This document shows positions 33,296 to 43,042 of a DNA stretch of 64,000 bases, piece after piece (within the stretch, counting starts at the first letter, position 1; each line of letters starts with the position of its first letter). The notes under the pieces are model-generated. The model was not told where the DNA came from, made no database searches, and worked only from the letters and a program-made list of their open reading frames with translations. Origin of the DNA: Aquimarina atlantica (GTDB taxonomy: Bacteria > Bacteroidota > Bacteroidia > Flavobacteriales > Flavobacteriaceae); assembly GCF_000626715.1 (NCBI RefSeq), contig NZ_AQRA01000008.1, forward strand, positions 186,001 to 250,000, written 5' to 3'. The position numbers and the translations under genes were made by a program.

Positions 33296-34987
33296 TTATT
33301 TTCCCTGCGGGATGGCATCTATTAGTTTTTTGGTATAGTCTTTTTTTGGGTTTTCATAAATCAAATCTGCATCGCCTTGCTCTTCTATTTTACCTTTGTT
33401 CATAACCAATAGCTGATCAGACATATATTTTACAACAGCCAGATCATGTGATATAAAAATATAGGTAAACCCAAAATTACTTTTTAACTCATTTAATAAG
33501 TTAAGCACTTGTGCTTGTACAGAAATATCTAATGCACTAACAGATTCATCACAGATAATAAGTTTTGGTTGTAACGCTATTGTACGCGCAATACCGATAC
33601 GTTGTCGTTGCCCACCACTAAACTCGTGTGGGTAGCGGTTAAAATGCTCTTCGGTTAGACTTACACGTTGTAGTAGTTCTATAACCTTTTGCTTTCTTTC
33701 TTTGTCATTGTTGTATAAATTATGTGCTTGCATAGGTTCCATAATTGCTTTCCCAACAGTTAATCTTGGATTGAGGGATGCAAAAGGGTCCTGAAATATT
33801 AATTGAATTTCTTTTCGAAGACTTCGTATTTCAGAGGAAGATAATTGTGTAATATCACGCCCTTTGTAAATAACCTGACCACTATTGGCCTTATCTAATT
33901 GTAAAATGGTATTTCCTAAAGTGGATTTACCACAACCAGATTCTCCTACAAGCCCCAGGGTTTCGCCTTCATAGAGTTTAAAACTTACATCATCTACAGC
34001 TTTAAATTCTGCTTTTCCAAATAAACCAACCTTAGAAAAATAACTTTTTTCTACATTTATAACTTCGAGTAGAGGGGGTTGACTATACAAATTTTGATGA
34101 TGTTGTTCTCGCTGTTCTTTAGTAATAATTTCCTTTTTTTGATCTGTATCTCCCAGAAAATCTGCAATAGTAGGTAGTTTTTGATACCTAACATTCATTG
34201 GGGGTCTTGCATTAATTAATGCTTTGGTGTATTCCTTTTGTGGAGTATGAAAAATGGTATCGATTGTCCCATATTCTATCATCTTTCCTTGATACATAAC
34301 CAAAACATGATCTGCAACTTCTGAGACCAGTGAGAGATCATGAGAAATAAATAAAATACTCATTTTGTATTCTTCCTGTAGGCTTTTTAGCAAACCTATA
34401 ATCTCTTTTTGTACCGTTACATCAAGTGCAGTTGTAGGTTCATCTGCAATAAGAAGTTTTGGCTTGCAAGCAATAGCCATAGCAATCATAATGCGTTGTT
34501 TTTGCCCTCCGCTTAATTGATGAGGATATGATTTATATGCTCGATCAGGTTCAGGAAGTTTTACTTTTTCGAATAAAGAAAGTACTTCTGCTTTTATTTC
34601 TGTTTTAGATAATGATGTATGCTGAAATAAGATTTCTGCGACTTGTTTTCCGCATTTCATAGAAGGATTTAAAGAACTCATAGGTTCCTGAAAAATCATA
34701 GCTATCTCATTACCACGAATCGCTCTGTATTCTTTTTCATTACAACTTAATAAAGAGATCCCATTATAGATAATATTTCCTTTAGTCACTTTAGAAATTT
34801 TATTAGGGAGTAGTCCCAGGATGGCTAACGAAGCAACAGATTTTCCGCTTCCCGACTCACCTACAACTCCTAGTATTTCGTTTTTATGAATGTCAAAAGA
34901 GACGTCATAGAGTACTTGGTTTTCTTTTTCTTCTGATAAAAAAGAGACACAAAGATTTTGTACAGAGAGCAGTGTAGTATTATCCAT
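33296..34987 (-). CDS. Fused oligopeptide/dipeptide ABC transporter ATPase (DppD-DppF type)
   Basis: 563 residues with two complete ABC domains, as in YejF/GsiA. First: Walker A GESGSGKS, signature LSGGQKQRIMIAMAI, Walker B LLIADEPTTALD. Second: Walker A GESGCGKS, signature FSGGQRQRIGIARTI, Walker B LIICDESVSALD. Each has the Dpp-type tail (ARPPM; DAIPQG). They power peptide or similar uptake with membrane partners that are not in the window, so this is a solitary ATPase gene. Transcribed alone, divergent from the kinase gene at 35091. Confidence 0.92.
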   Translation of the reverse strand: MDNTTLLSVQNLCVSFLSEEKENQVLYDVSFDIHKNEILGVVGESGSGKSVASLAILGLLPNKISKVTKGNIIYNGISLLSCNEKEYRAIRGNEIAMIFQEPMSSLNPSMKCGKQVAEILFQHTSLSKTEIKAEVLSLFEKVKLPEPDRAYKSYPHQLSGGQKQRIMIAMAIACKPKLLIADEPTTALDVTVQKEIIGLLKSLQEEYKMSILFISHDLSLVSEVADHVLVMYQGKMIEYGTIDTIFHTPQKEYTKALINARPPMNVRYQKLPTIADFLGDTDQKKEIITKEQREQHHQNLYSQPPLLEVINVEKSYFSKVGLFGKAEFKAVDDVSFKLYEGETLGLVGESGCGKSTLGNTILQLDKANSGQVIYKGRDITQLSSSEIRSLRKEIQLIFQDPFASLNPRLTVGKAIMEPMQAHNLYNNDKERKQKVIELLQRVSLTEEHFNRYPHEFSGGQRQRIGIARTIALQPKLIICDESVSALDISVQAQVLNLLNELKSNFGFTYIFISHDLAVVKYMSDQLLVMNKGKIEEQGDADLIYENPKKDYTKKLIDAIPQGK

Positions 34988-35090
34988 AACTTAAACGTTA
35001 GGTAAATTTAGGAAATTCGACGCTTTCACAGATTTCTTTTTACAACTATTTTGGTGTGATATTTGTTATCTTTACTTGTCAAAATATATT

Positions 35091-36548
35091 ATGAGGCTAC
35101 TTAAACTTTCTCTTCGTACACGAATTTTTATTTCCATGACCATCTTGGTATTACTAGCTTCAATTTTGATTGCTGCCGTTACGATCTATCAATATAAAGA
35201 AGAAGCAGAAGAATATCATCAAGGCCGATTAGAACGAAAAGAAGAACGAATTCAAATTGCAATCAACAATGCATTAAAAACTACGACCTATCCCGTTAAT
35301 GAGGAAAATATAGCGTTAATTTTTAGAGAAAAAGATCGTATTTATCAAATTTCTGAAGAACATTCTATGCCTATTAATATTTATGGGCTTTCGGGAAAAT
35401 TATTAGTTAAATCAGAAGGGGTCTTTGCAAAAGATACTACCGATATCCAAATTAACCCTCTTATTTTAGATACACTGGCTTCTCTTTATAATAAGAAGTA
35501 TTTGGTAAAATCTGAAAAAAACGGAGAACGGTTTTTAACATCATATACCTATATTACCGATGTTCGATCCAAGCCTTTAGGGATATTACATTTGCCATAT
35601 CTTGAAGATGATGATTTAATCACAAGAGAATTATTAGAGTTTTTGCAACGCCTGGGGCAGGTGTATTTGCTAATGCTTTTAGTGGCCATTGTTTTAGCCT
35701 ATTTTTTATCGAAGTACATTACCAGATCCTTAAAGACAATTTCTGAAACTATAGACCAAACTCGATTAGATAAGCGAAATAAACGAATAGATATTGGTGA
35801 TGCCAGTGAAGAAATCTATTCATTGGTAAATGCCTATAATAGTATGATCGATGAACTTGAGCAAAGTGCTGCAATGCTAGCCAAAAGCGAGCGAGAAGCG
35901 GCGTGGAGAGAAATGGCAAAACAGGTAGCACACGAAATTAAAAACCCATTAACGCCAATGCGGTTAACTGTACAAAGTTTTCAACGTAAGTTTGATCCCA
36001 ATGACCCTAAAATTCATCAAAAAGTTCAGGAATATAGCGATACTTTGATCCAGCAAATCGATACGATGAGTTCTATTGCTTCGGCATTTTCAAATTTTGC
36101 ACAGATGCCTGCACAAAAAAGCGAGACTCTGGATGTGGTAAAGATTATAGGACTGGCATTAGATATTTTTAATGAGGACTACATCATTTTTCCTTCAGAA
36201 AAAGAAAAAATCATTGCCAAATTTGATAGAACACAACTGATACGAGTAGTTACCAATTTAGTGAAAAACGGTATACAGGCAATTCCCGAAGATCGTATCC
36301 CCAAAATTATTGTGGATGTATTCTCTGAGAATGGAGAAGTTCTTATTACAGTTGCTGATAATGGAATTGGGATAACCGAGGAAAATACTAAGAAAGTTTT
36401 TGAACCTAAATTCACAACCAAAACCAGTGGTATGGGACTTGGATTAGGAATGGTGAAAAATATTGTGGAAACCTATAACGGAAGTATTACCTTTACATCA
36501 AAAGAAGGAAAAGGTACTGTTTTTAAAGTTAGATTTCCAAAAGAATAG
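35091..36548 (+). CDS. NtrY-like sensor histidine kinase
   Basis: 485 residues from ATG 35091 (a TTG at 35076 is less likely). Two membrane helices (about 10-32 and 190-210) enclose a sensor region, then HAMP (about 210-262), HisKA with the phospho-accepting histidine in HEIKNPLTPMRL (about 281) and the ATPase: NLVKNGIQAIPED, ADNGIGIT, GMGLGLGMVKN. The NtrY resemblance is in the HAMP-HisKA block. No response regulator gene is adjacent, so its partner is unknown. Confidence 0.88.
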   Translation: MRLLKLSLRTRIFISMTILVLLASILIAAVTIYQYKEEAEEYHQGRLERKEERIQIAINNALKTTTYPVNEENIALIFREKDRIYQISEEHSMPINIYGLSGKLLVKSEGVFAKDTTDIQINPLILDTLASLYNKKYLVKSEKNGERFLTSYTYITDVRSKPLGILHLPYLEDDDLITRELLEFLQRLGQVYLLMLLVAIVLAYFLSKYITRSLKTISETIDQTRLDKRNKRIDIGDASEEIYSLVNAYNSMIDELEQSAAMLAKSEREAAWREMAKQVAHEIKNPLTPMRLTVQSFQRKFDPNDPKIHQKVQEYSDTLIQQIDTMSSIASAFSNFAQMPAQKSETLDVVKIIGLALDIFNEDYIIFPSEKEKIIAKFDRTQLIRVVTNLVKNGIQAIPEDRIPKIIVDVFSENGEVLITVADNGIGITEENTKKVFEPKFTTKTSGMGLGLGMVKNIVETYNGSITFTSKEGKGTVFKVRFPKE

Positions 36549-36625
36549 TAAACTTTACTTCGGTTAATATATTGTCATGAAAGAGTATATTTTTTGAGAG
36601 AGATTTAACTAATACTATAAAAAAG

Positions 36626-36758
36626 CGTCAATTCGAGTGGTTTTTCTTAGTGACCTCTCGACTGCGCTCGAGATGACATAAAGAAAAATTGTATCGAGAA
36701 TAGCTTTTTGATTCTAAACCCTCGTCATCCTGAGTCTATCGAAGCACTCGAATTGACG
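36626..36758. repeat. Third copy of the MITE-like inverted-repeat family
   Basis: Perfect 14-base ends CGTCAATTCGAGTG (36626-36639) and CACTCGAATTGACG (36745-36758). It shares GTCAATTCGAGT and ATTGTATCGAGAATAG with the copy at 13226-13347 and the CGTCAnnnnGAGTG block with the 7858 element. The outer ends seen in the 7858 element are missing, and I find no target duplication here. Confidence 0.6.
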
Positions 36759-36812
36759 AATTTGGAATTCAATAATATCAAAACAACAGATTAATAAACA
36801 ACATAAATTACA

Positions 36813-37592
36813 ATGTATAATAATATTCTAACATCTCAGGATAATGGGATTACCAAGATTACGATCAATCGTCCATCAAAATTAAATGCTCTTAATAAAG
36901 AGACTATTCAAGAATTACATGCGGCTTTTAGAGTTGCCAATCTCGATACAGATACTAAAGTTATTATCATTACCGGAAGTGGTGAAAAAGCATTTGTTGC
37001 AGGTGCAGATATTAGTGAATTTGCAGATTTTTCGGTATCAGAAGGAGGGAACCTAGCCACAAAAGGACAAGAGCTGCTTTTTGATTTTGTTGCTAATCTT
37101 TCTACACCAGTAATTGCTGCTGTAAATGGATTTGCTCTGGGTGGTGGTTTAGAATTGGCTATGGCAGCGCATTTTAGAATTGCCAGTGATAATGCAAAAA
37201 TGGGATTACCAGAAGTTTCTTTGGGAGTAATACCTGGTTATGGTGGTACACAGCGTTTACCACAGTTAGTTGGTAAAGGCAGAGCTATGGAAATGATAAT
37301 GACTGCAGGAATGATCGATGCTAATCATGCATTACAATACGGGTTGGTAAATCATGTAACCGCCCAGGATGAATTAATACCATTAGCAGAAAAGTTAGCC
37401 GGAAAAATTATGAGAAACTCATCTGTGGCGATTAGTGCAGCCATCAAAGCTATAAATTCTGGATATGAAGATGGTGTAAATGGATATAAAACAGAGATCC
37501 AACAATTTGGTAACTGTTTTGGTACCGAAGATTTTAAAGAAGGAACTACAGCATTTTTAGAAAAACGTAGAGCTGATTTCCCAGGAAAATAA
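36813..37592 (+). CDS. Enoyl-CoA hydratase/isomerase
   Basis: 259 residues, crotonase family. Hydrates trans-2-enoyl-CoA in beta-oxidation or related routes. Visible: NRPSKLNALN, AFVAGADISEF (oxyanion hole and CoA binding), GFALGGGLELAMA (second oxyanion glycine), and LPEVSLGVIPGYGGTQRLPQLVG, where both acid/base glutamates of the classical hydratase appear to be present. The end LEKRRADFPGK is typical. Transcribed alone, with a strong terminator. Confidence 0.92.
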   Translation: MYNNILTSQDNGITKITINRPSKLNALNKETIQELHAAFRVANLDTDTKVIIITGSGEKAFVAGADISEFADFSVSEGGNLATKGQELLFDFVANLSTPVIAAVNGFALGGGLELAMAAHFRIASDNAKMGLPEVSLGVIPGYGGTQRLPQLVGKGRAMEMIMTAGMIDANHALQYGLVNHVTAQDELIPLAEKLAGKIMRNSSVAISAAIKAINSGYEDGVNGYKTEIQQFGNCFGTEDFKEGTTAFLEKRRADFPGK

Positions 37593-37613
37593 ATTAGATA
37601 AATAAAAAAGAAT

Positions 37614-37650
37614 AAAGACTTCATAGGTAACAACTATGAGGTCTTTGTTT
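37614..37650 (+). terminator. Terminator of the enoyl-CoA hydratase gene
   Basis: AAAGACTTCATAG / CTATGAGGTCTTT with one mismatch, 7-base loop, then TTTT. Confidence 0.75.
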
Positions 37651-37760
37651 TACCATTCTCCTACCTATAGAAATTCATCTCGTCAATATATTCTCATACA
37701 ACTTCGGGAAGTAAAGGTCTTTTTTTATGAGATACTTATATCTTAAACCTCTATTTTTTT

Positions 37761-37813
37761 GATATTTTGTGCTACAAAATATCAAAAAACCAGCTACATT
37801 GCTGTAACTGGTT
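37761..37813 (-). terminator. Two minus-strand hairpins, terminator-like
   Basis: The perfect inverted repeat GATATTTTGT / ACAAAATATC (37761-37783) and AACCAG / CTGGTT (37788-37813) lie side by side. On the minus strand the second stem is followed by TTTTTTG. They would end a transcript coming from 38.1 kb leftwards, but no intact gene is there. Confidence 0.4.
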
Positions 37814-37854
37814 CTTAGCATTTATATATTCTTATCTTCTAAGCTTTGACGCCA

Positions 37855-38060
37855 CTAGCGAGACGCTAGCGGGAGCGATCAATTACACGTTAGGAGCTGC
37901 GGAGGGGTACAACCAAATCATCACATTAACAAGAAAGTTTTTTATAAAAGTACCAATTTGACCCATTACCGTGGACGCTGATATTCCAGCTGATCTACAA
38001 CCATAATTAACAAAATAATCTGGATTAATTAAGAGCGTTATTATAAAATAACTTCATAAA
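37855..38060 (-). other. GC-rich inverted repeat and minus-strand peptide-like fragment
   Basis: CTAGCG-aga-CGCTAG at 37855-37869 is unusually GC-rich for this window. On the minus strand the stretch from about 38045 to 37883 reads INPDYFVNYGCRSAGISAS... and, from an ATG at 37966, MGQIGTFIKNFLVNVMIWLY to a stop. It has no start further up in the same frame. It could be a decayed small-peptide gene; nothing confirms it. The remaining gap up to 38127 shows nothing else. Confidence 0.2.
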
Positions 38061-38127
38061 GCTTTTATAGGTAGATTTAATATGTTTATTTTAAGCATAA
38101 CCTTATAATGAAACCTCTTTAGTTTTT

Positions 38128-40317
38128 ATGAAGCATTTTCTTTTTCTATTTTTCCTTATTCTATTTTGTTTATTTAACTTCAATGATAGTTTTGCTCAAG
38201 ACAATGCTTTAGACAGTTTAAAAACTCAATTGCAACTTCATACCGGAAAAGATACTACTCGTGTTAACTTATTAATTGATATTGCCTCTGCATATTTCAG
38301 AACTGATTTAGATTCAACACGAACGTACCTTGAAAAAGCAAAAAGTTTAAGCACTAATTTAGGCGATATAAAAGGTAAAGCAAATGCATTCCGTTTATTA
38401 GCAAGACTAGAAAATATTAAATCAGATTTCACAAAGAGTTTAGATTTTCTACAACTATCATTGACAAACTATAAACTCATTAATAACCAAGAAGGAGCAG
38501 CAAGAGTTTATATTGGTATGGGAATCAATTATTATAACCTTTCAAGATTTGAAGAAGCAATGACCGCCTACCAACAAGCTTCAAAAATATACCAATTGTT
38601 AAGAAATAAAAGGGGTATTGCTACCTGCCAAATAAATATAGCCATTGTGTACGAAGAACTTGGCAAATATGATCAATCAATTTCTAGATATAAACAAGCA
38701 TTGGAGCTCAGTAATCAAATTGGTGATGACGAAGGTGTAGCTTATGTAAATACAAACTTAGGAGGTATTCATCAAGTACAGGGCAACTATCCTTTAGCGC
38801 TAATATGCTTTTACGAGGCTTTAAGTTTCAGAGAAAAAGTATCTGATTACGAAGGTTTAACCTATACACTTCATAGCTTGGGTGAAGTCAACCTGGCCAT
38901 GCAGAAGTATGATAAAGCATTAACATTTTTTGAAAAATCGTTAAAACATGCTGTGCAAATTGGTGATAAAAACAATATCGTTGCAAATAATAGTAATATT
39001 GGAGATATTTACTTAACTAAAACTGATTATGCAAATGCCTTAAAACATTACACTTTTTCACTACATATAAGTGAAGAAATCAATAACTTAAAACAAATCG
39101 CTACTGTCAAAAACAAGATTGGAAAAGTTCATTTATTGCTAAAAAGACCTCTATTTGCGCGCTCATATTTCACTGAAGCAATGCAGATAAGCCAACAAAC
39201 CGGAAATCAACGAATTTTAGCCAATAGCCTTATGGGAATTGCCGAAACCTATATGTATAACAAAAAATACAAAACAGCAATTTCATACATTCAGAAAAGC
39301 AAAAAAATTGCGGATGATTTACTATTATTACCAGTTCAGCAAAAAGCAGCTCGTTTTTTATATACTATCTATAAAAAGACTAAGAATTACCAAAAATCTC
39401 TAGATTATCATGAAATATATAAAAGATTAAGCGACAGCATCCTTAACAAAGAAAATATTGAAAAAATAACCGCACTAGAATACGAATACAAATATGAGCA
39501 AGAACTTTCAAAAGCTGCTGACCGAGAATTAAAACTTACCAAAACGGTAGAGACCACAGCTCAAAATTTAGAAAAATCACAGCGTAACGTATTGATCAGC
39601 ATTATTATATTTTTGGGAAGCGTTTTGATGTTAGGGAGTATTATATTTTTTCTAAAACTACGCCATGCCAATGCCAAAAATCAGAATATTGTGATTGAAC
39701 AAAAACTGTTGCGTTCACAAATGACGCCACATTTTATTTTTAACTCGCTTTCCGTTTTACAAGGCATGATCTTAGGAAAAGAAGATAAAAAGTCAGTGAC
39801 GTATCTCTCTAAATTTTCAAAACTACTACGCATCATTTTAGAAAACTCAAGAGATAAAACCGTATTACTCTCCGAAGAACTTAAAGCCATTGAAAACTAC
39901 CTAGAGTTATACCACTTAGAACACGAGTCTTATCAATATACTATTCAAGTTGATACAACAATAGATATACATCAGTTCAAAATTCCACCAATGTTGATAC
40001 AGCCTTTCATAGAAAACGCTATTGAGCACGCCTTTATAGGACATAAAGGAGTTAAAAAAATAGATATTACTCTTAGTATGGTTGGCAAAAAATTACAATG
40101 TATCATCATAGATAATGGTATAGGCATCAATACAACACTTACTAATAAACACACTTCCAAAAATTCAGTGTCTACTACTATAACAAAAGAACGATTGAGT
40201 ATCTTATCTAAAAATTATAATATGAAAGGCACTATTGAAATTAAAGACCGCTCAATAACTAATGAAAAAGGAACTGAAGTCATCCTGACTATTCCTTATA
40301 AATTAGTAGAATTATGA
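38128..40317 (+). CDS. TPR-containing LytS-type sensor histidine kinase
   Basis: 729 residues. Signal peptide (about 1-24), seven or so tetratricopeptide repeats (about 60-400; patterns such as YNLSRFEEAMTAYQQASKIY and YDQSISRYKQALELSNQIGD), a coiled coil, one membrane helix (about 488-508), and a His_kinase domain with RSQMTPHFIFNSLSVLQGMI (histidine near 534) and an ATPase part (IPPMLIQPFIENAIEHA, IDNGIGIN). TPR kinases of this type normally pair with a LytTR response regulator; the next gene starts inside the stop codon (ATGA) but is broken. Confidence 0.93.
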   Translation: MKHFLFLFFLILFCLFNFNDSFAQDNALDSLKTQLQLHTGKDTTRVNLLIDIASAYFRTDLDSTRTYLEKAKSLSTNLGDIKGKANAFRLLARLENIKSDFTKSLDFLQLSLTNYKLINNQEGAARVYIGMGINYYNLSRFEEAMTAYQQASKIYQLLRNKRGIATCQINIAIVYEELGKYDQSISRYKQALELSNQIGDDEGVAYVNTNLGGIHQVQGNYPLALICFYEALSFREKVSDYEGLTYTLHSLGEVNLAMQKYDKALTFFEKSLKHAVQIGDKNNIVANNSNIGDIYLTKTDYANALKHYTFSLHISEEINNLKQIATVKNKIGKVHLLLKRPLFARSYFTEAMQISQQTGNQRILANSLMGIAETYMYNKKYKTAISYIQKSKKIADDLLLLPVQQKAARFLYTIYKKTKNYQKSLDYHEIYKRLSDSILNKENIEKITALEYEYKYEQELSKAADRELKLTKTVETTAQNLEKSQRNVLISIIIFLGSVLMLGSIIFFLKLRHANAKNQNIVIEQKLLRSQMTPHFIFNSLSVLQGMILGKEDKKSVTYLSKFSKLLRIILENSRDKTVLLSEELKAIENYLELYHLEHESYQYTIQVDTTIDIHQFKIPPMLIQPFIENAIEHAFIGHKGVKKIDITLSMVGKKLQCIIIDNGIGINTTLTNKHTSKNSVSTTITKERLSILSKNYNMKGTIEIKDRSITNEKGTEVILTIPYKLVEL

Positions 40318-40563
40318 TAAAATCTCTAATCGTTGAAGATAAGGCTTATACGACAAACTTTAAAAAGCATGTTGAAATCGATTAATGCAGGTGTACAAAT
40401 TATAGGGGAATGCGAATCCGTACAAGAAGCAATAATCGTAACTAAATCCTGTGAGCCTGAACTAGTGTTTTTAGACATTAATTTAACAGACGGTAACTCA
40501 AAAATGGTGTTTTTGAGTAGTATTTTTGGTCGTTTAGAGCAAAAAAATCGGCTTCTTAGATGA
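40314..40563 (+). pseudogene. Frameshifted and truncated response regulator (LytTR type)
   Basis: ATG at 40314 overlaps the kinase stop and opens MIKSLIVEDKAYTT..., a receiver start, but this frame stops at 40385. One frame over, TLKSMLKSINAGVQIIGECE, SVQEAIIVTKSCEPELVFLD and INLTDGNS continue the receiver domain, with the phospho-acceptor aspartate in VFLDINL. After INLTDGNS the text turns into non-homologous sequence (KMVFLSSIFG...) and stops at 40563; the rest of the receiver and the DNA-binding domain are gone. The kinase is therefore without its cognate regulator here. Confidence 0.75.
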
Positions 40564-40753
40564 AAAAAGAACATTTTATTCCAGTAGGTTTAAAGTGCAA
40601 ATGGTATTGGTTATACATTTTCTTGTTTTCGATACATCAAATCAGGGATTTGGCAATACCATTGACGAAAATTTATTATCCATTATTCACGTTAAAATAG
40701 TATATTATCAAAAGTGATTTTTAGCTGAACTATACAATACAGGCGTTAATGTA

Positions 40754-41335
40754 TCACTTGTAGAAATTCATCTCATCAATATATTCCCATACAACTTCGG
40801 GAAGCAAAGGTCTTACATTTTTATGAGCAGCAATTGTCTTGCGAATAAATGTAGAAGAAATCTCCATAATAGGAGCGTCAATTCGATGTATTTTGGGATG
40901 ATCTGTAAATTGAGAGGCTACAATTCCTTCAGCAATTCTTGGATATACATAGATGTTATGGTTTTCGAGAATAACCTCATGATTTTTCCATTTATGAAAA
41001 CTTTTCAGATTATCTTCTCCCATAATAAGATGAAATTGATCTTTTGGGTATTTTTCTTGCAAGTGTGCAAGTGTATGCACAGTGTAATTGGGTTGTGGTA
41101 GTTTAAACTCTACATCACTAGGTTTTAATTTTGGATACGATTGTGTAGCGCGATATACCATCTCATAGCGATGATGATTATCCAGAAGCGAACTTTTTTT
41201 CTTATGAGGATTATGAGGAGTTACGACCATCCACAACTCATCAAGATCAGAGAACTCAGCCATGTGATTAGCGATTGCCAAATGACCGATATGAATGGGA
41301 TTAAACGTCCCAAAATACAATCCGATTTTTTTCAT
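40754..41335 (-). CDS. nadD: Nicotinate-nucleotide adenylyltransferase
   Basis: 193 residues. Makes deamido-NAD from nicotinate mononucleotide and ATP. N-terminal GLYFGTFNPIHIGHLAIANHM carries the GxFxPxHxGH nucleotidyltransferase motif; the ISSTFIR signature lies near the end (MEISSTFIRKTI). The operon runs yicC-gmk-nadD on the minus strand; 38 bases after gmk include a small TTTCCAC/GTGGAAA hairpin (41354-41371). Confidence 0.95.
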   Translation of the reverse strand: MKKIGLYFGTFNPIHIGHLAIANHMAEFSDLDELWMVVTPHNPHKKKSSLLDNHHRYEMVYRATQSYPKLKPSDVEFKLPQPNYTVHTLAHLQEKYPKDQFHLIMGEDNLKSFHKWKNHEVILENHNIYVYPRIAEGIVASQFTDHPKIHRIDAPIMEISSTFIRKTIAAHKNVRPLLPEVVWEYIDEMNFYK

Positions 41336-41373
41336 GGAAAATTTATTTTTCCATTTCCACGAATGTGGAAATC

Positions 41374-41955
41374 TTATTTTAATTCTTTAAAAAGAAACTT
41401 TTTAACCAATTGGTATACTTCGTTTTTAGCTTTTTCCAGATCATCATTCGTTATGATAGCGTCAAACTGAGGAGCAGTAGCCATTTCGGTAGAGGCTTTG
41501 GCAACTCTCATATTGATTTTATCTTCGGATTCGGTTTTACGTTTCTTCAAACGAATTTTGAGTTCTTCAATACTAGGTGGTTTTACAAAAATTGCCAACG
41601 TACGATCTGGAAATATGCTTTTAATATCCAAACCACCTACAACATCAATATCAAAAATCACATGTTTACCATTATCCCAAAGTCGTTGCACTTCAGTTTT
41701 TAATGTTCCATAAAAATTATCCCGATATACCTCTTCCCATTCTAGAAATTCTTCGGCTTTAATCTTGTCTTTAAACTCTCTTAATGATAAAAAGTAATAA
41801 TCTTTTCCATGAACTTCTCCTCCACGAGGTTGTCGAGAAGCTGCAGAAATAGAAAACCCAAGATTCAATTCTTCTTGATTAAGTAAGTATTTAACTAAAG
41901 TAGTTTTTCCACTTCCAGAAGGTGCCGAAAGTACAATAAGTTTACCTTGGTTCAT
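41374..41955 (-). CDS. gmk: Guanylate kinase
   Basis: 193 residues. Phosphorylates GMP to GDP. P-loop SAPSGSGKTTL (about 9-19), GMP-binding segment SRQPRGGEVHGKDYYFLS and EFLEWEEVYRDNFYGT, then IFDIDVVGGLDIKSIFPD. All key residues visible. The start is directly after the yicC stop codon. Essential nucleotide enzyme; the neighbours are conserved in Bacteroidota. Confidence 0.97.
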   Translation of the reverse strand: MNQGKLIVLSAPSGSGKTTLVKYLLNQEELNLGFSISAASRQPRGGEVHGKDYYFLSLREFKDKIKAEEFLEWEEVYRDNFYGTLKTEVQRLWDNGKHVIFDIDVVGGLDIKSIFPDRTLAIFVKPPSIEELKIRLKKRKTESEDKINMRVAKASTEMATAPQFDAIITNDDLEKAKNEVYQLVKKFLFKELK

Positions 41956-42813
41956 TTACAACACGTTTAGTAATTGTTCTTTAATTTTTTCGAGCTCATC
42001 TTTCATCTGAACTACTAGTTGTTGCATAGGAGCATAATTAGATTTACTACCAATAGTATTAATTTCACGACCTATTTCCTGAGTGATAAAACCAAGTTTC
42101 TTTCCATTAGAATCCGAAGAATTTAATGTAGTAGTAAAATACTCTAAATGATTTGCCAATCGAACTTTTTCTTCTGTAATATCAAATTTCTCTAAATAAT
42201 AAATCAACTCCTGTTCAAAACGATTTTGATCGACCTCTTCTTTTAAATCAGATACAGCTTTATGTAATCGTTCTCTAACTGCTTCCATGCGTTCAGGATC
42301 CATTTGTATAACGCTATCAAGCAGTTCCCTTATATTTTTAATACGAATATTGAAATCTTTTTCTAATGCTTTTCCTTCGTCGATTCTATAATCCTCTATC
42401 GCCGTTAACGCTTTGGTTAGTTCATCTTTTATCGCATTAAATTCCTGCTCATCGATTTGTTCACGTTCTGTTTTTAAAGCATCAGGCATACGAACGGCCA
42501 TTTTTAATAACTCTATAGTATCACCTTCGTGTACATTTGATAATTGTCTGATGTATTCTTTTACAATAGCTTCATTAACCTTGTTTGATGTTTCTTCACC
42601 AGTTGCTTCAACATATAATCCAAAATCAACCTTACCTCTTGCTAGTTTTTTTGCAATAGTATTTCGCATTTCAAGCTCCTTTTCACGGTATTGTGAAGGA
42701 ATTCTTGCATTAAGGTCTAAGTTTTTACTATTAAGTGATTTAACCTCAATCGTTATTTTTTTTGTAGGTAGCTGAAGGATAGACTTCCCGAAGCCTGTCA
42801 TAGATTTGATCAT
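41956..42813 (-). CDS. YicC/YloC family endoribonuclease
   Basis: 285 residues, usual length. Begins MIKSMTGFGKS, the family signature, with EVKSLNSKNLDLNARIPSQYR next and the C-terminal GKKLGFITQEIGREINTIGSKSN, the most conserved stretch. YicC-type proteins are reported as endoribonucleases in other bacteria. First gene of the yicC-gmk-nadD operon. The initiation codon at 42813 is well placed for the motif. Confidence 0.95.
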   Translation of the reverse strand: MIKSMTGFGKSILQLPTKKITIEVKSLNSKNLDLNARIPSQYREKELEMRNTIAKKLARGKVDFGLYVEATGEETSNKVNEAIVKEYIRQLSNVHEGDTIELLKMAVRMPDALKTEREQIDEQEFNAIKDELTKALTAIEDYRIDEGKALEKDFNIRIKNIRELLDSVIQMDPERMEAVRERLHKAVSDLKEEVDQNRFEQELIYYLEKFDITEEKVRLANHLEYFTTTLNSSDSNGKKLGFITQEIGREINTIGSKSNYAPMQQLVVQMKDELEKIKEQLLNVL

Positions 42814-43042
42814 AGAATTATACTAAAAGTTGCACGAAGATAATGAAAAGTCTTAACAACGGCATCTTAACTCATAAAACCAAATTTGATAATCTATGAC
42901 CGTTGTCTTTATTTTTTTTATCAACTAAAAACAAAATGTTTAAAAACACACAAATATCATCAAAAAGTTAAATATATAACAATTTGCTTGTTTAATGATT
43001 AGTGTTTTGATAGCTTTATGGTTCAACTTAAATATACTCATT

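Noticed and set aside
37767-37961. 64-residue plus-strand frame
   Set aside because: Runs through two inverted repeats and a terminator-like stem; protein text has no sense.
40564-40753. Rest of the response regulator after 40563
   Set aside because: I searched both frames for LytTR or receiver remnants and found none; the sequence does not read like protein.
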